5,272 nucleotides of DNA from Mariprofundaceae bacterium (lineage in GTDB: Bacteria; Pseudomonadota; Zetaproteobacteria; Mariprofundales; Mariprofundaceae), in assembly GCA_027075825.1 (NCBI GenBank), contig JALSZZ010000039.1, positions 1 through 5,272 on the forward strand, read 5' to 3'. Under the pieces are notes generated by a model. It was given only the letters and a program-made list of their open reading frames with translations, did not search any database and had not been told where the DNA came from. Both the position numbers and the translations under genes were made by a program. Of this stretch, positions 1 through 5,272 are shown one piece after another (the first letter of the stretch is position 1; each line of letters opens with the position of its first letter).

Positions 1-120
1 GGCTCGATTCGCGATATGGGTAAGGTCATGGCGGTGCTGAAAGGAAAATATACCGGCCAGATGGATTTTGGCAAAGTCGGCGCGGCGGTGAAAGCCACTT
101 TGAGCCAGGGCAGGGCTTGA
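1..120 (+). CDS. GatB/YqeY domain-containing protein, C-terminal end (partial)
   Basis: Frame 1 is open from the window edge to a TGA at 118-120 and gives 39 residues, starting GSIRDMGKVMAVLKGKYTG and ending ATLSQGRA. The pattern G-S-x-[KR]-D-M-G-K-V-M followed by a G-[QR]-x-D-x-x-x-V middle and a short tail is the typical C-terminus of stand-alone YqeY proteins (about 150 residues). These resemble the tRNA-contacting helical tail of the GatB subunit of the amidotransferase that makes Gln-tRNA and Asn-tRNA. The biochemical role of free-standing YqeY is not settled. Most of the gene lies outside the window. It is a housekeeping-type gene and marks the left side as ordinary chromosome. Recognition is by motif memory, not by a search. 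Confidence 0.85.
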   Translation, partial: GSIRDMGKVMAVLKGKYTGQMDFGKVGAAVKATLSQGRA

Positions 121-381
121 AAACCGGGAAGCGGAATAAATTGCGCATAGAATCAAACGGCTGCAGCTATGCCGCTAAGGCAAAACATGGCTTCAACCCC
201 GGATTTCTGAAGATCGACACAGGATTTTGAGCATCCCTGACGAATAATATCTGTCTCTATTCGGTGACATTCCGCTCATTTTGCCCTTTTCAAAGCCAGG
301 CGAACTGGCCTGACTTGACCTTCCCTTTAGGCGACTTCATATTGCGCTGAATGCCCTATACGCCAACTCAGGATAGGTTTT
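121..381. other. Intergenic spacer with a weak hairpin and the ribosome binding site of the next gene
   Basis: No convincing gene is seen on either strand; the antisense reading frames here run through the downstream gene and lack family features. A short inverted repeat, GCCAG-gcgaa-CTGGC at 295-309, is the only clear stem. It is not followed by a T run, so it is at most a weak terminator candidate. A Shine-Dalgarno AGGA at 370-373 lies 8 bases before the ATG at 382. I could not pick a confident -35/-10 pair. Confidence 0.5.
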
Positions 382-807
382 ATGAAGCATATTGCACAGG
401 TTTTTTCATTCGCGGTTTTTGTTTTTCTCCTTTCGGTACAGCCTCCCAGCGCCCAGATTGCCGCTGAAAACCTGCCGGATATGAGCGCTTTGCGCCAAGT
501 GTTCGGGGGTGTTTCAGATGGCAGTGAAGCTGTCGAAACCATTTCAGACGAGGATGGGCTGATCGGCAGCGGTATTCGGGTTCCCGATACCGGCGCGCGC
601 GGCATGATGGCCAGGGAAATTGCGCAAGGCCTTGGTGAGGCGACGGGCGATCCGGCAATAGCGGATACCCTGGAGCCGATCTTTGCCCAGCTTGTCGAGA
701 CGGTGGAAAGCGAATTCCCGGGCCTGGGCTTTCAAAAACGCGATTTCGGCGTCAGCTTCGCCTTTTTCTTTCTGATGAATTGGCAAATAGGGGTCTGCTC
801 CGGCTGA
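382..807 (+). CDS. Small exported protein of unknown function, probably truncated at its 3' end
   Basis: The ATG at 382 is preceded by AGGA at a good distance and opens a 141-residue protein. Residues 1-25 form a clear Sec signal peptide: K2-H3, then a hydrophobic stretch rich in F, V and L, then PPSA before Q, which gives a likely signal peptidase I cut after A24. The mature part is acidic and Gly-rich, with no cysteine pair, metal motif or repeat that I recognise. The last residues, from about 118, run into a hydrophobic FAFFFLMNWQ stretch that looks like the middle of a domain. The protein then stops after only seven more residues (IGVCSG, tail). This resembles periplasmic proteins of the DUF6683 type, in which a similar aliphatic-NW/AWQ segment is followed by more sequence, but that link is weak. 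I read it as real, but possibly cut short by a rearrangement near 787-807. The function is unknown. Confidence 0.6.
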   Translation: MKHIAQVFSFAVFVFLLSVQPPSAQIAAENLPDMSALRQVFGGVSDGSEAVETISDEDGLIGSGIRVPDTGARGMMAREIAQGLGEATGDPAIADTLEPIFAQLVETVESEFPGLGFQKRDFGVSFAFFFLMNWQIGVCSG

Positions 808-909
808 GTGCTAAATCCTACGCTAAGCCGCAATTTCACTGTTTTTGTCCCCTGTATTCACCAGTGATAAGAATATGTGCCCATCCATGGGGCGAGATGT
901 GCGCTAGGA

Positions 910-930
910 GGCTGGGAGAACAGCCCAGCC
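910..930. repeat. 7-bp inverted repeat between convergent genes
   Basis: GGCTGGG at 910-916 pairs perfectly with CCCAGCC at 924-930 across a 7-base loop. The stem is GC-rich and lies between two convergently transcribed genes, where a bidirectional terminator would be expected. However, neither strand shows a T run after the stem, so an intrinsic terminator is possible but not well supported. Confidence 0.4.
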
Positions 931-950
931 CCACAAACTCTCCAATTTTC

Positions 951-962
951 GGCCCTGTTGCA
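951..962 (+). repeat. Possible remnant of an insertion-sequence terminal repeat (IS6-like)
   Basis: GGCCCTGTTGCA matches the outer end of IS6-family inverted repeats, whose known members start GGCnCTGTTGCAAA, for example IS26 and IS6100. It reads as an element end pointing rightward. No IS6 transposase follows within the window, and the bases after 962 (TCACC) leave the IS6 pattern. It also shares GG-S-CCTGTT with the IS5-type end at 5178-5186 in the same orientation. It could be a relic or chance. Confidence 0.25.
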
Positions 963-970
963 TCACCTTG

Positions 971-986
971 ATCGATAATTATCGAT
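971..986. repeat. 16-bp perfect palindrome ATCGATAATTATCGAT
   Basis: The sequence is identical to its own reverse complement over 16 bases. It also contains two tandem copies of ATCGATAAT at 971-979 and 981-989. It lies 20 bases beyond the stop codon of the MFS gene. It could be a binding site for a dimeric protein, or a weak AT-rich hairpin in the transcript of the minus-strand operon. No gene for a regulator is present in the window, and the function is unknown. Confidence 0.5.
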
Positions 987-1006
987 AATATGCGCAGCCA
1001 AACCGG

Positions 1007-2203
1007 CTACTTGATGGATAACGTCGCGCTGGTTTTCACTCTGATCGCGTAGCCTAGGGTTCCAGATATGGCACCAACAACAATGCCAATAGTAAGCATG
1101 GTCGCACCATGGCTATAAATTTCCACCGACCATCCATAAACGGGTGCCACGACGGCAAATATGATGTTGCCCAGCATTGTTGCGACGGCCATTGTCGACG
1201 CTCTGACCGGGCCGTCGCTAAGGGAGTTGATTTCTCTACGCATCACCGGATCATAAACCCCCTGCGCGACTGCGTGGATGGAGAAGCCAACAAGCGACAC
1301 CACAAGTCCCACAGCGCCTGCCAAATGAGCGCCAAGCGCTATGACAACAAAACACAATGAAGTCAGCACGGAGATAACCGACCAAGGCCCCCCTGCCAAA
1401 TTCTTGACCCAGCTGACACTAAGCGCAGACAGCAGGGAAATACCCAGCATGGCACCGAACAGGATGCCATAGTAGCTAAGTTCAACACCCAAATGGGCCA
1501 ACATCGGTTGAAACGCCCAAAACCCAATACGAACGGCCACGAAGGTGACTGCAAAAAAAAGGACAATCAATACAAAACCTGGTTGGCGGAAAACTGTCCT
1601 CAAGGCTTTGAACCATGGCGTCTTTTTCTTGTTTTCCTTGAAGTGAGGTTCGTGCAAGAAGAACACGACAAAAAGGACAGAAACAGAGATTACCACAGCG
1701 CTGATCAGGAAGGGGACCGCAAGTGAGGTCGCGGCGGCGATCCATGCGCCAACGGCTGACGCTGCGCCAAATCCCAGATTACGCATTGCCCAACCAGTGC
1801 CTTCAGCCTGTTCATATTTGTCGCTTTCTCCCCTTGCTTCCAATTCATCGTAGAGGAGGGCAGAATCGGACGTTGTTGCAAGGCTCATAGCAACGCCGAG
1901 CATAACCTCGGCGATTGCGAATACGGAATAGGTGCTTCCCAGTCCCATGATCCCATAGGCGGCGGCGCATAACAGAGAGCCGGTGATCAGGCTTATTTTC
2001 CGCCCGATTTTATCAGCGAAATAGCCCCCCGGAACGTCGCTGATCGCCTTGGTGATGTAGTAAACACTCTCCAGACTAAGGGCTTGGCTGAGACTCAAGC
2101 CGACGCTCTGGAAATACACAAGGCCGATGGCAACATGGAAATAGCTGTATCGGAACAGGCGATAGACAAAAAAACCATAAATCAGCCTGGTCGTATCAAG
2201 CAT
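1007..2203 (-). CDS. MFS transporter, probable small-molecule exporter
   Basis: This is a 398-residue integral inner-membrane protein, the usual length for a 12-helix major facilitator. The loop between helices 2 and 3 carries the MFS motif A at about residues 54-69 (SDVPGGYFADKIGRK). A conserved segment after helix 4 (about 113-136, DSALLYDELEARGESDKY followed by the AEG of the next helix) is shared with a set of bacterial drug- or metabolite-type MFS pumps. A hydrophilic basic loop at about 184-200 (HFKENKKKTPW) separates the two six-helix halves. The ATG at 2203 has GAGGAAAG nine bases upstream and overlaps the kinase stop by eight bases (ATGCTTGA), so translation is probably coupled. It is the last gene of the minus-strand string. 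Its place after a monooxygenase and a kinase suggests export of the pathway product or resistance to it, but the substrate cannot be read from the sequence. The frame is intact. Confidence 0.85.
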   Translation of the reverse strand: MLDTTRLIYGFFVYRLFRYSYFHVAIGLVYFQSVGLSLSQALSLESVYYITKAISDVPGGYFADKIGRKISLITGSLLCAAAYGIMGLGSTYSVFAIAEVMLGVAMSLATTSDSALLYDELEARGESDKYEQAEGTGWAMRNLGFGAASAVGAWIAAATSLAVPFLISAVVISVSVLFVVFFLHEPHFKENKKKTPWFKALRTVFRQPGFVLIVLFFAVTFVAVRIGFWAFQPMLAHLGVELSYYGILFGAMLGISLLSALSVSWVKNLAGGPWSVISVLTSLCFVVIALGAHLAGAVGLVVSLVGFSIHAVAQGVYDPVMRREINSLSDGPVRASTMAVATMLGNIIFAVVAPVYGWSVEIYSHGATMLTIGIVVGAISGTLGYAIRVKTSATLSIK

Positions 2204-3596
2204 GGGAGCAATCTTTCCTCGTTGCTAGATGTAAGAATAGAGCACTGAGGGCAAAGATCGCCCACCAAGCCTTCGCGGTTTTGACCGCATTTTTATATTT
2301 GAGCCAACCTATGGTCGCATTGGCCGCGCCAACGAACAGTCGTTGTCGGAAATGCGGCCCCATGGTTTCTGGTGGTTGAATTTCTCCGCACAGCTCAGGA
2401 AATTCCACCACGACGGAATCGACAAGGTGTGCAAAGGGCCTTGAAAACCGAATCTGGATACCATCCTCACCCTCATAAATACTCAATAGCTGATCAGAGG
2501 TGCCGTCTTCGATGCTTTGAAGGATTGTGGCCATGCCTCCAACGCTGTGAAGAAGTGTCGCAAGATCATATACTGGGTCACCGTAGCCAAATTGGTCCAT
2601 CGGTTAATTGTCCCACTGCAATCTTGGGTCCAGAAACATAAACCTGTTTTTGGCTTCCGCTTTGACAATGTTCTTCAGGTGCAAGTCCCCGTGAATCATT
2701 GTTGAATACTGTGCCTGCCATTGAGCCGTCCGGTGCGATGCGGTATCTACCATTGAGGCGAGAGAAGGCATGTGCTGACCGTTGATCTCAAGCGGTTTCT
2801 GCAATATCTTGGCGACATCCGCGCAGGCTCTGGTTTCAATTGCAGTACTGCGGAAGTCGTCGCGTGTCAGAACTCGTGCGATGCGTTCCCTATAATGATA
2901 ATTCGCAACTTTGCTTGGTCGCTGGACAAGCGTTTTCTTGTATAACGATTCCAGAGACCCGAGAATTTCCAATAGTTTTGTAGGCCAGTCGTCATTCAGG
3001 GTAAGCCGGATATCATCAGAGAAGATAGCTGCGTCTCCGGTGTCCGGTTTCCCAGCGTCCATCAAATAACCGTGTTTGTCTGAAAGCGGGCCATGAGAGA
3101 TAATCCCTGGGAACACCCGGTCACAGATGTTCGAAACCTGTTCCAAAAAACGAATTTCAAGATTGATGACGTCAGGATCGCCAACTTTCAGTACAGTTGG
3201 GGGCGCTGTCTTCAGGTGCCAGATCGCATCGGAGTCTGCCCCGGGGCGAAGCACATCGGGGGATTTAAGTGCTTCCTTCAAAGTATTTGGGTCAACAAAA
3301 TTTGGGCACAAATGGTCTGCGAATAGCTTGGTTAGCATATCGGTAAACCAATCATGGTCATGTTCGCCAGTTGGACCTTTGGGCACCAAAATAGATTGAT
3401 CAGCCCACTCGATCCGGCCTGAAATATCCGAGGGCGAATCATCGGTAACCTTTAGGAAACACACGCCAAGGGCTTTGAAGCGATCCAGAGCTGCTGACAG
3501 ATCAGTCGGGTGCCGCATAAAAACAGTACAACTGACTTCAGCCCAAGGTAAGATCGTTGAAAGTGAAGATTCGGATTGTTGCAAGGGTATATTCAC
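2196..3596 (-). pseudogene. APH-family small-molecule kinase with N-terminal extension, interrupted by an in-frame TAA
   Basis: One reading frame spans 467 codons and is broken only by TAA at 2606-2604. The upstream part (330 residues, GTG start at 3596) holds the kinase core. It has a likely beta-3 lysine K137 (TVLKVG), an alpha-C glutamate (E147 or E152, LEIRFLE), a hinge-like GYLMDAG at 176-182, the catalytic loop HGDLHLKN at 302-309 with base D304, and the metal-binding DPR at 323-325. Five residues later comes the stop. After one Pro codon the same frame continues with MDQFGYGDPVYDLATLLHS, which is the expected C-lobe segment of aminoglycoside/choline-type phosphotransferases, and runs 134 residues to a TGA at 2196. 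The ATG at 2600 could let the C-lobe restart. Residues 1 to about 125 precede the N-lobe, are longer than usual for APH kinases, and are not recognised. The GTG overlaps the monooxygenase TAG by one base (TAGTG). The substrate is unknown. The break could be a recent nonsense mutation, readthrough or a sequence error. Confidence 0.75.
2604..2606 (-). other. In-frame TAA stop inside the kinase gene
   Basis: On the minus strand the codons read CTG CAG TGG GAC AAT TAA CCG ATG GAC CAA (L Q W D N stop P M D Q). Frame and family pattern are the same on both sides, so a single base change explains the break; CAA (Gln) to TAA is the simplest transition. An ATG follows one codon after the stop, which makes termination-reinitiation and production of a split kinase possible. 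Confidence 0.85.
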
Positions 3597-4566
3597 TACG
3601 CGACCATCCCCGCCGCACTGAGTTCGAGTGTGGTGATTTCGTCCGCGATCGTAGCGGCGCGTTCTGGCATGAGGGATAAGAGCGCCTCAGAAAACCCATG
3701 AGATTTTTCCGCATAGCCCTGCAAGAATACATTGAAGCCACAGGGCTGCCGCATCTTGACGCTGTAGTCGCGGTTCATGGTATAGATTTGTGCGGTACTG
3801 TCCGTTTCCAGATAATCGCTCAGCCCTTCCAGCAGAGGATGCTCACATGGCCTGTCATACCCAGTCGCTAGGATGGTTACGTCAGCGAAAACGTCCGTAA
3901 TGGTTCCATCGGTGATATTTTTCATTGTGGCAACCGCGCCCTTTCCAGTTTCACACGCGTCGACGATTTCGGTGAAACGGTTGAAGGTAAATCGGTTCTC
4001 GCCATTTGCACGGTCATAATAGACCATTTCGTAAAGCTTTGGCAGCAGGTCAAGTGTCACGCCGTTATGGGTAACATGCCAGTAATCTTTAAGAATTTTC
4101 TCGCGCCACTCCCCTGACACATTGAAAACCGTGTCCACCCCATCCGGCATGAAAAGTTCGTTTACAAAATGACTATCGTCCTCTGGGCGCATAGCATAGG
4201 AGCGGTAGCTCATTACAATTTTGGCATTTGGAAATGCGCCTGCAAGATAGGCAAGCGTGTCCGCGCTCGACTGCCCCGACCCCACGATATGGAAAACGTG
4301 ATCGCCCTCTGGCGCGAGGTTCAATGCGTTCAGACGGTTGAGCGTTTGAGAACTGTGAAAGACGTTTTGAAAACTGCCCTGTGGTTGCACCAGTGGCCAA
4401 GCAGGAAAACCGCCATCGGCAAGAGTGACGGACTTTGTTCTTACGGTATTTCGTCGCCCGCTGTTGGTGCATTCTATAGTGACCGTCAGATCACTTCTTT
4501 CGATGTTATCAATGTCGGTTACGTGGATATCGCAAATCCGATACCGACAGTATTGTAAGCTTCCAT
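3596..4566 (-). pseudogene. Lysine/ornithine N-monooxygenase (IucD/SidA/PvdA family) with internal deletion and frameshift
   Basis: Family members are FAD- and NADPH-dependent enzymes that hydroxylate a side-chain amine, usually for siderophores. Most of the C-terminal two thirds is present. It has the NADPH-binding GSGQSSAD at 4282-4259, a substrate-region HFVNELFMPDGVD, the ATGY motif at 3868-3857, and a family-typical end (NVFLQGYAEKSHGFSEALLSLM). The N-terminus is wrong. The ATG at 4566 has AGGA six bases upstream and encodes MEAYNTVGIGFA, the start of the FAD-binding motif (normally GxGPxN), but that frame hits TAA at 4521-4519. The rest of the protein is open in another frame, which becomes family-like from about 4531 (DIHVTDIDNIE). 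The span is 971 bases, not a multiple of three. About 100 residues of a usual 430-450 are missing, covering most of the FAD site. No active enzyme is expected. The loss of frame should also uncouple the kinase downstream. Confidence 0.8.
4519..4566 (-). other. True 5' end of the monooxygenase: orphan 15-codon reading frame
   Basis: The minus-strand ATG at 4566-4564 encodes M-E-A-Y-N-T-V-G-I-G-F-A-I-S-T and then stops. The YNTVGIGF part matches the first beta strand and Gly-rich turn that open IucD/SidA-type proteins, so this is a leftover of the original start and not a separate peptide gene. The Shine-Dalgarno AGGA is at 4576-4573. The junction with the displaced frame lies at about 4515-4534. 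Confidence 0.7.
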
Positions 4567-4624
4567 AGTATTTCCTCATGAAAGATGGTTTGCAGGACAA
4601 GACGTCTTTGCTTGAAATGTCTGG
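4567..4624 (-). promoter_or_regulatory. 58-base spacer with the ribosome binding site of the monooxygenase
   Basis: This gap follows the peroxiredoxin stop and ends in AGGAAATACT directly before the ATG at 4566. The AGGA at 4576-4573 decides the start: the longer open frame that begins with TTG at 4600 has no comparable site. No terminator hairpin is seen here, which is consistent with co-transcription of peroxiredoxin and monooxygenase. Confidence 0.6.
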
Positions 4625-5155
4625 TTAAGTGAAAGTTGATAAGCCCTTAAGATACTCAACAACCTCGGCAGCGTTTTGAGCGGGCTCGTCAACTGGGAAA
4701 AATACCTTCTTCACGTGCCCGTCTTCTAGGATCAATGTAATCCGGGTCAAGAGCTTCATGCCGCCAGCCTCAAACGTTGGCAGTCCCCTAGCGTTCGCCA
4801 GCTGTAATTCATTGTCAGAGAGTAACTGGAACGGCAGAGACAGTCGTTCGACAACTTCTCTTTGATAACCTGAATCTTGGGCAGATAGCCCAAACACGCG
4901 GGATGCTCCGGCAGCAAGAATTGCGCTGTTTTGTTCGGCGTAGCCCTTTGATTGCGGAGTGCAGCCACGGGCACCCGGAATTTGATCCCATCCATCAATC
5001 GGGGGCTCGTTGGGTGGGCTGGTACGAGGGTACGCATAAACAACACTGATACCCTTCAGGGTGGTTAGGTCGACATCTGTTCCGTCTGTTGCCGCCAACT
5101 GCACGTTGGGGATGTTTTGTCCGGGCAGGGGGATCGAAGTGTTTTCAGTGTTCAT
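4625..5155 (-). CDS. Peroxiredoxin of the AhpC/TSA superfamily, single-cysteine type
   Basis: Peroxiredoxins reduce hydroperoxides with a catalytic cysteine. The 176-residue protein has the thioredoxin-fold order expected: PGQNIPNVQL at 11-20, TTLKGISVVYAYPR at 31-44, the active site IPGARGCTPQ with peroxidatic C65, GLSAQDSGYQREVVERLSLPFQLLSD at 89-114, and a basic R139 in LTRITLIL. C65 is the only cysteine in the protein. The position five residues on, where BCP/PrxQ enzymes keep a resolving cysteine, is K70, so it must use an outside thiol. The residue three before C65 is Ala instead of the usual Thr or Ser. The ATG at 5155 has AAGGA at 5170-5166; an upstream GTG at 5191 in the same frame would lie inside the insertion-sequence end and is rejected. 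As first gene of the string it may protect against peroxide leaking from the flavin monooxygenase, or may merely be a neighbour. Confidence 0.85.
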   Translation of the reverse strand: MNTENTSIPLPGQNIPNVQLAATDGTDVDLTTLKGISVVYAYPRTSPPNEPPIDGWDQIPGARGCTPQSKGYAEQNSAILAAGASRVFGLSAQDSGYQREVVERLSLPFQLLSDNELQLANARGLPTFEAGGMKLLTRITLILEDGHVKKVFFPVDEPAQNAAEVVEYLKGLSTFT

Positions 5156-5177
5156 TATATCGTTTTCCTTCAGTCTA

Positions 5178-5272
5178 GGGCCTGTTAACACTTAATCATA
5201 TCCACGATGAGAGCGAAGTTGAGAAAGGCGCGGTACATCACGTCGAGTTTTTCGAACCTTGAGAAGATGCGC
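5178..5272 (-). mobile_element. IS5-family insertion sequence, terminal part (partial)
   Basis: The element end reads GGGCCTGTTAACAC from 5178 inward and contains the transposase stop codon. The bases just outside are CTA (5175-5177), consistent with the short TA or CTAG-like targets used by IS5/IS427-type elements. The other end is outside the window, so the target duplication cannot be checked. The end lies 7 bases upstream of the Shine-Dalgarno sequence of the peroxiredoxin gene, so the native leader of that gene has been replaced. Confidence 0.7.
5185..5272 (-). CDS. IS5-family transposase, C-terminal end (partial)
   Basis: The minus-strand frame reads RIFSRFEKLDVMYRAFLNF and continues ALIVDMIKC to a TAA at 5187-5185. 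The pattern R-[FY]-[ED]-K-L-D-V-M-[FY]-x-[AG]-F-[LI]-x-[FL]-A-L-I is the well-known tail of IS5/IS427-type DDE transposases, often produced as an OrfA-OrfB frameshift product. The stop lies inside the terminal repeat. The catalytic residues are outside the window, so activity cannot be judged. It reads in the same direction as the peroxiredoxin-to-MFS gene string, so transcription leaving the element could run into that string. Confidence 0.8.
   Translation of the reverse strand, partial: RIFSRFEKLDVMYRAFLNFALIVDMIKC

Larger units (their letters stand above)
808..1006. other. Non-coding junction between convergent genes
   Basis: This stretch separates the plus-strand exported-protein gene from the end of the minus-strand MFS gene. 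No supported gene was found: the open frame at 780-971 has no usable ribosome binding site and no recognisable protein features. It holds three small structures described separately: an inverted repeat at 910-930, an IS6-like end sequence at 951-962 and an AT-rich palindrome at 971-986. Together with the abrupt end of the upstream protein, these suggest an old recombination scar. Confidence 0.5.

Noticed and set aside
327..658. Two minus-strand open frames of 92 residues
   Set aside because: They overlap the well-supported exported-protein gene and are rich in Arg, Pro and Ser in the way of antisense shadows.
910..930. Intrinsic terminator
   Set aside because: The 7-bp stem is good, but neither strand has a T run after it, so I list it only as an inverted repeat.
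780..971. 63-residue plus-strand open frame
   Set aside because: It overlaps the end of the exported-protein gene, has no ribosome binding site and runs through the inverted repeat and the putative insertion-sequence end.
2196..2600. Separate gene for a 134-residue protein
   Set aside because: It is in the same frame as the kinase, begins one codon after the TAA and carries the expected C-lobe segment, so it is the second half of that gene.
4169..4558. 129-residue plus-strand open frame
   Set aside because: It lies antisense to the NADPH-binding part of the monooxygenase, with no ribosome binding site or recognisable domain; it is a shadow frame.
4567..4600. TTG at 4600 (or ATG at 4579) as a normal start of a 334-residue monooxygenase
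   Set aside because: The residues it adds (SCKPSFMRKYYGSLQYCRY) do not look like the family, there is no good ribosome binding site, and the ATG at 4566 in the other frame gives the family's real N-terminus.
5156..5191. GTG at 5191 as start of the peroxiredoxin
   Set aside because: It lies inside the insertion-sequence terminal repeat, and the ATG at 5155 has a clear AAGGA in front and matches the usual start of the family.
1..5272. CRISPR arrays, tRNA or rRNA genes, riboswitches
   Set aside because: No spaced direct repeats, cloverleaf pattern, rRNA-like stretch or known riboswitch core was seen on either strand.

Overview
The window looks like a piece of an alphaproteobacterial genome, possibly from the Rhodobacterales. 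That placement is inferred from the style of the GatB/YqeY protein tail, the IS5-family transposase tail and the moderate GC content; no single marker proves it. The left end (1-807) carries plus-strand genes: the last 39 codons of a GatB/YqeY-domain protein, a 261-base spacer, and a small exported protein of unknown function whose 3' end looks cut off. From 808 to 1006 there is a non-coding junction with a 7-bp inverted repeat, a short IS6-like end sequence and a 16-bp AT-rich palindrome.

The rest (1007-5155) is one minus-strand gene string. Read 5' to 3' it runs: a single-cysteine peroxiredoxin (5155-4625); an N-hydroxylating flavin monooxygenase of the lysine/ornithine N-oxygenase (IucD/SidA/PvdA) family (4566-3596); an APH-type small-molecule kinase with a long N-terminal extension (3596-2196); and an MFS exporter (2203-1007). 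The last three genes overlap by 1 and 8 bases, so they were built as a translationally coupled unit. Just upstream of the first gene, from 5178 to the window edge, is the end of an IS5-family insertion sequence with the last 28 residues of its transposase.

The main observation is that this cassette is broken in two adjacent places. The monooxygenase has a well-placed ATG with a Shine-Dalgarno sequence at 4566 that opens the expected FAD-binding start (YNTVGIGF). The frame then closes after 15 codons, and the rest of the protein continues in another frame with roughly 100 residues of the FAD-binding region missing. The kinase has an in-frame TAA at 2606-2604, directly after its metal-binding DPR motif, and the same frame continues on the other side with the expected C-lobe. 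With the IS end lying against the ribosome binding site of the first gene, the picture is a former pathway in decay: amine N-hydroxylation, phosphorylation, then export. The peroxiredoxin and the MFS transporter still read as intact.

The intact version of this gene set, an N-oxygenase coupled to an extended APH-like kinase and an MFS pump, could belong to a small N-hydroxylated and phosphorylated metabolite pathway. That is inference from gene content; no product can be named from this sequence.
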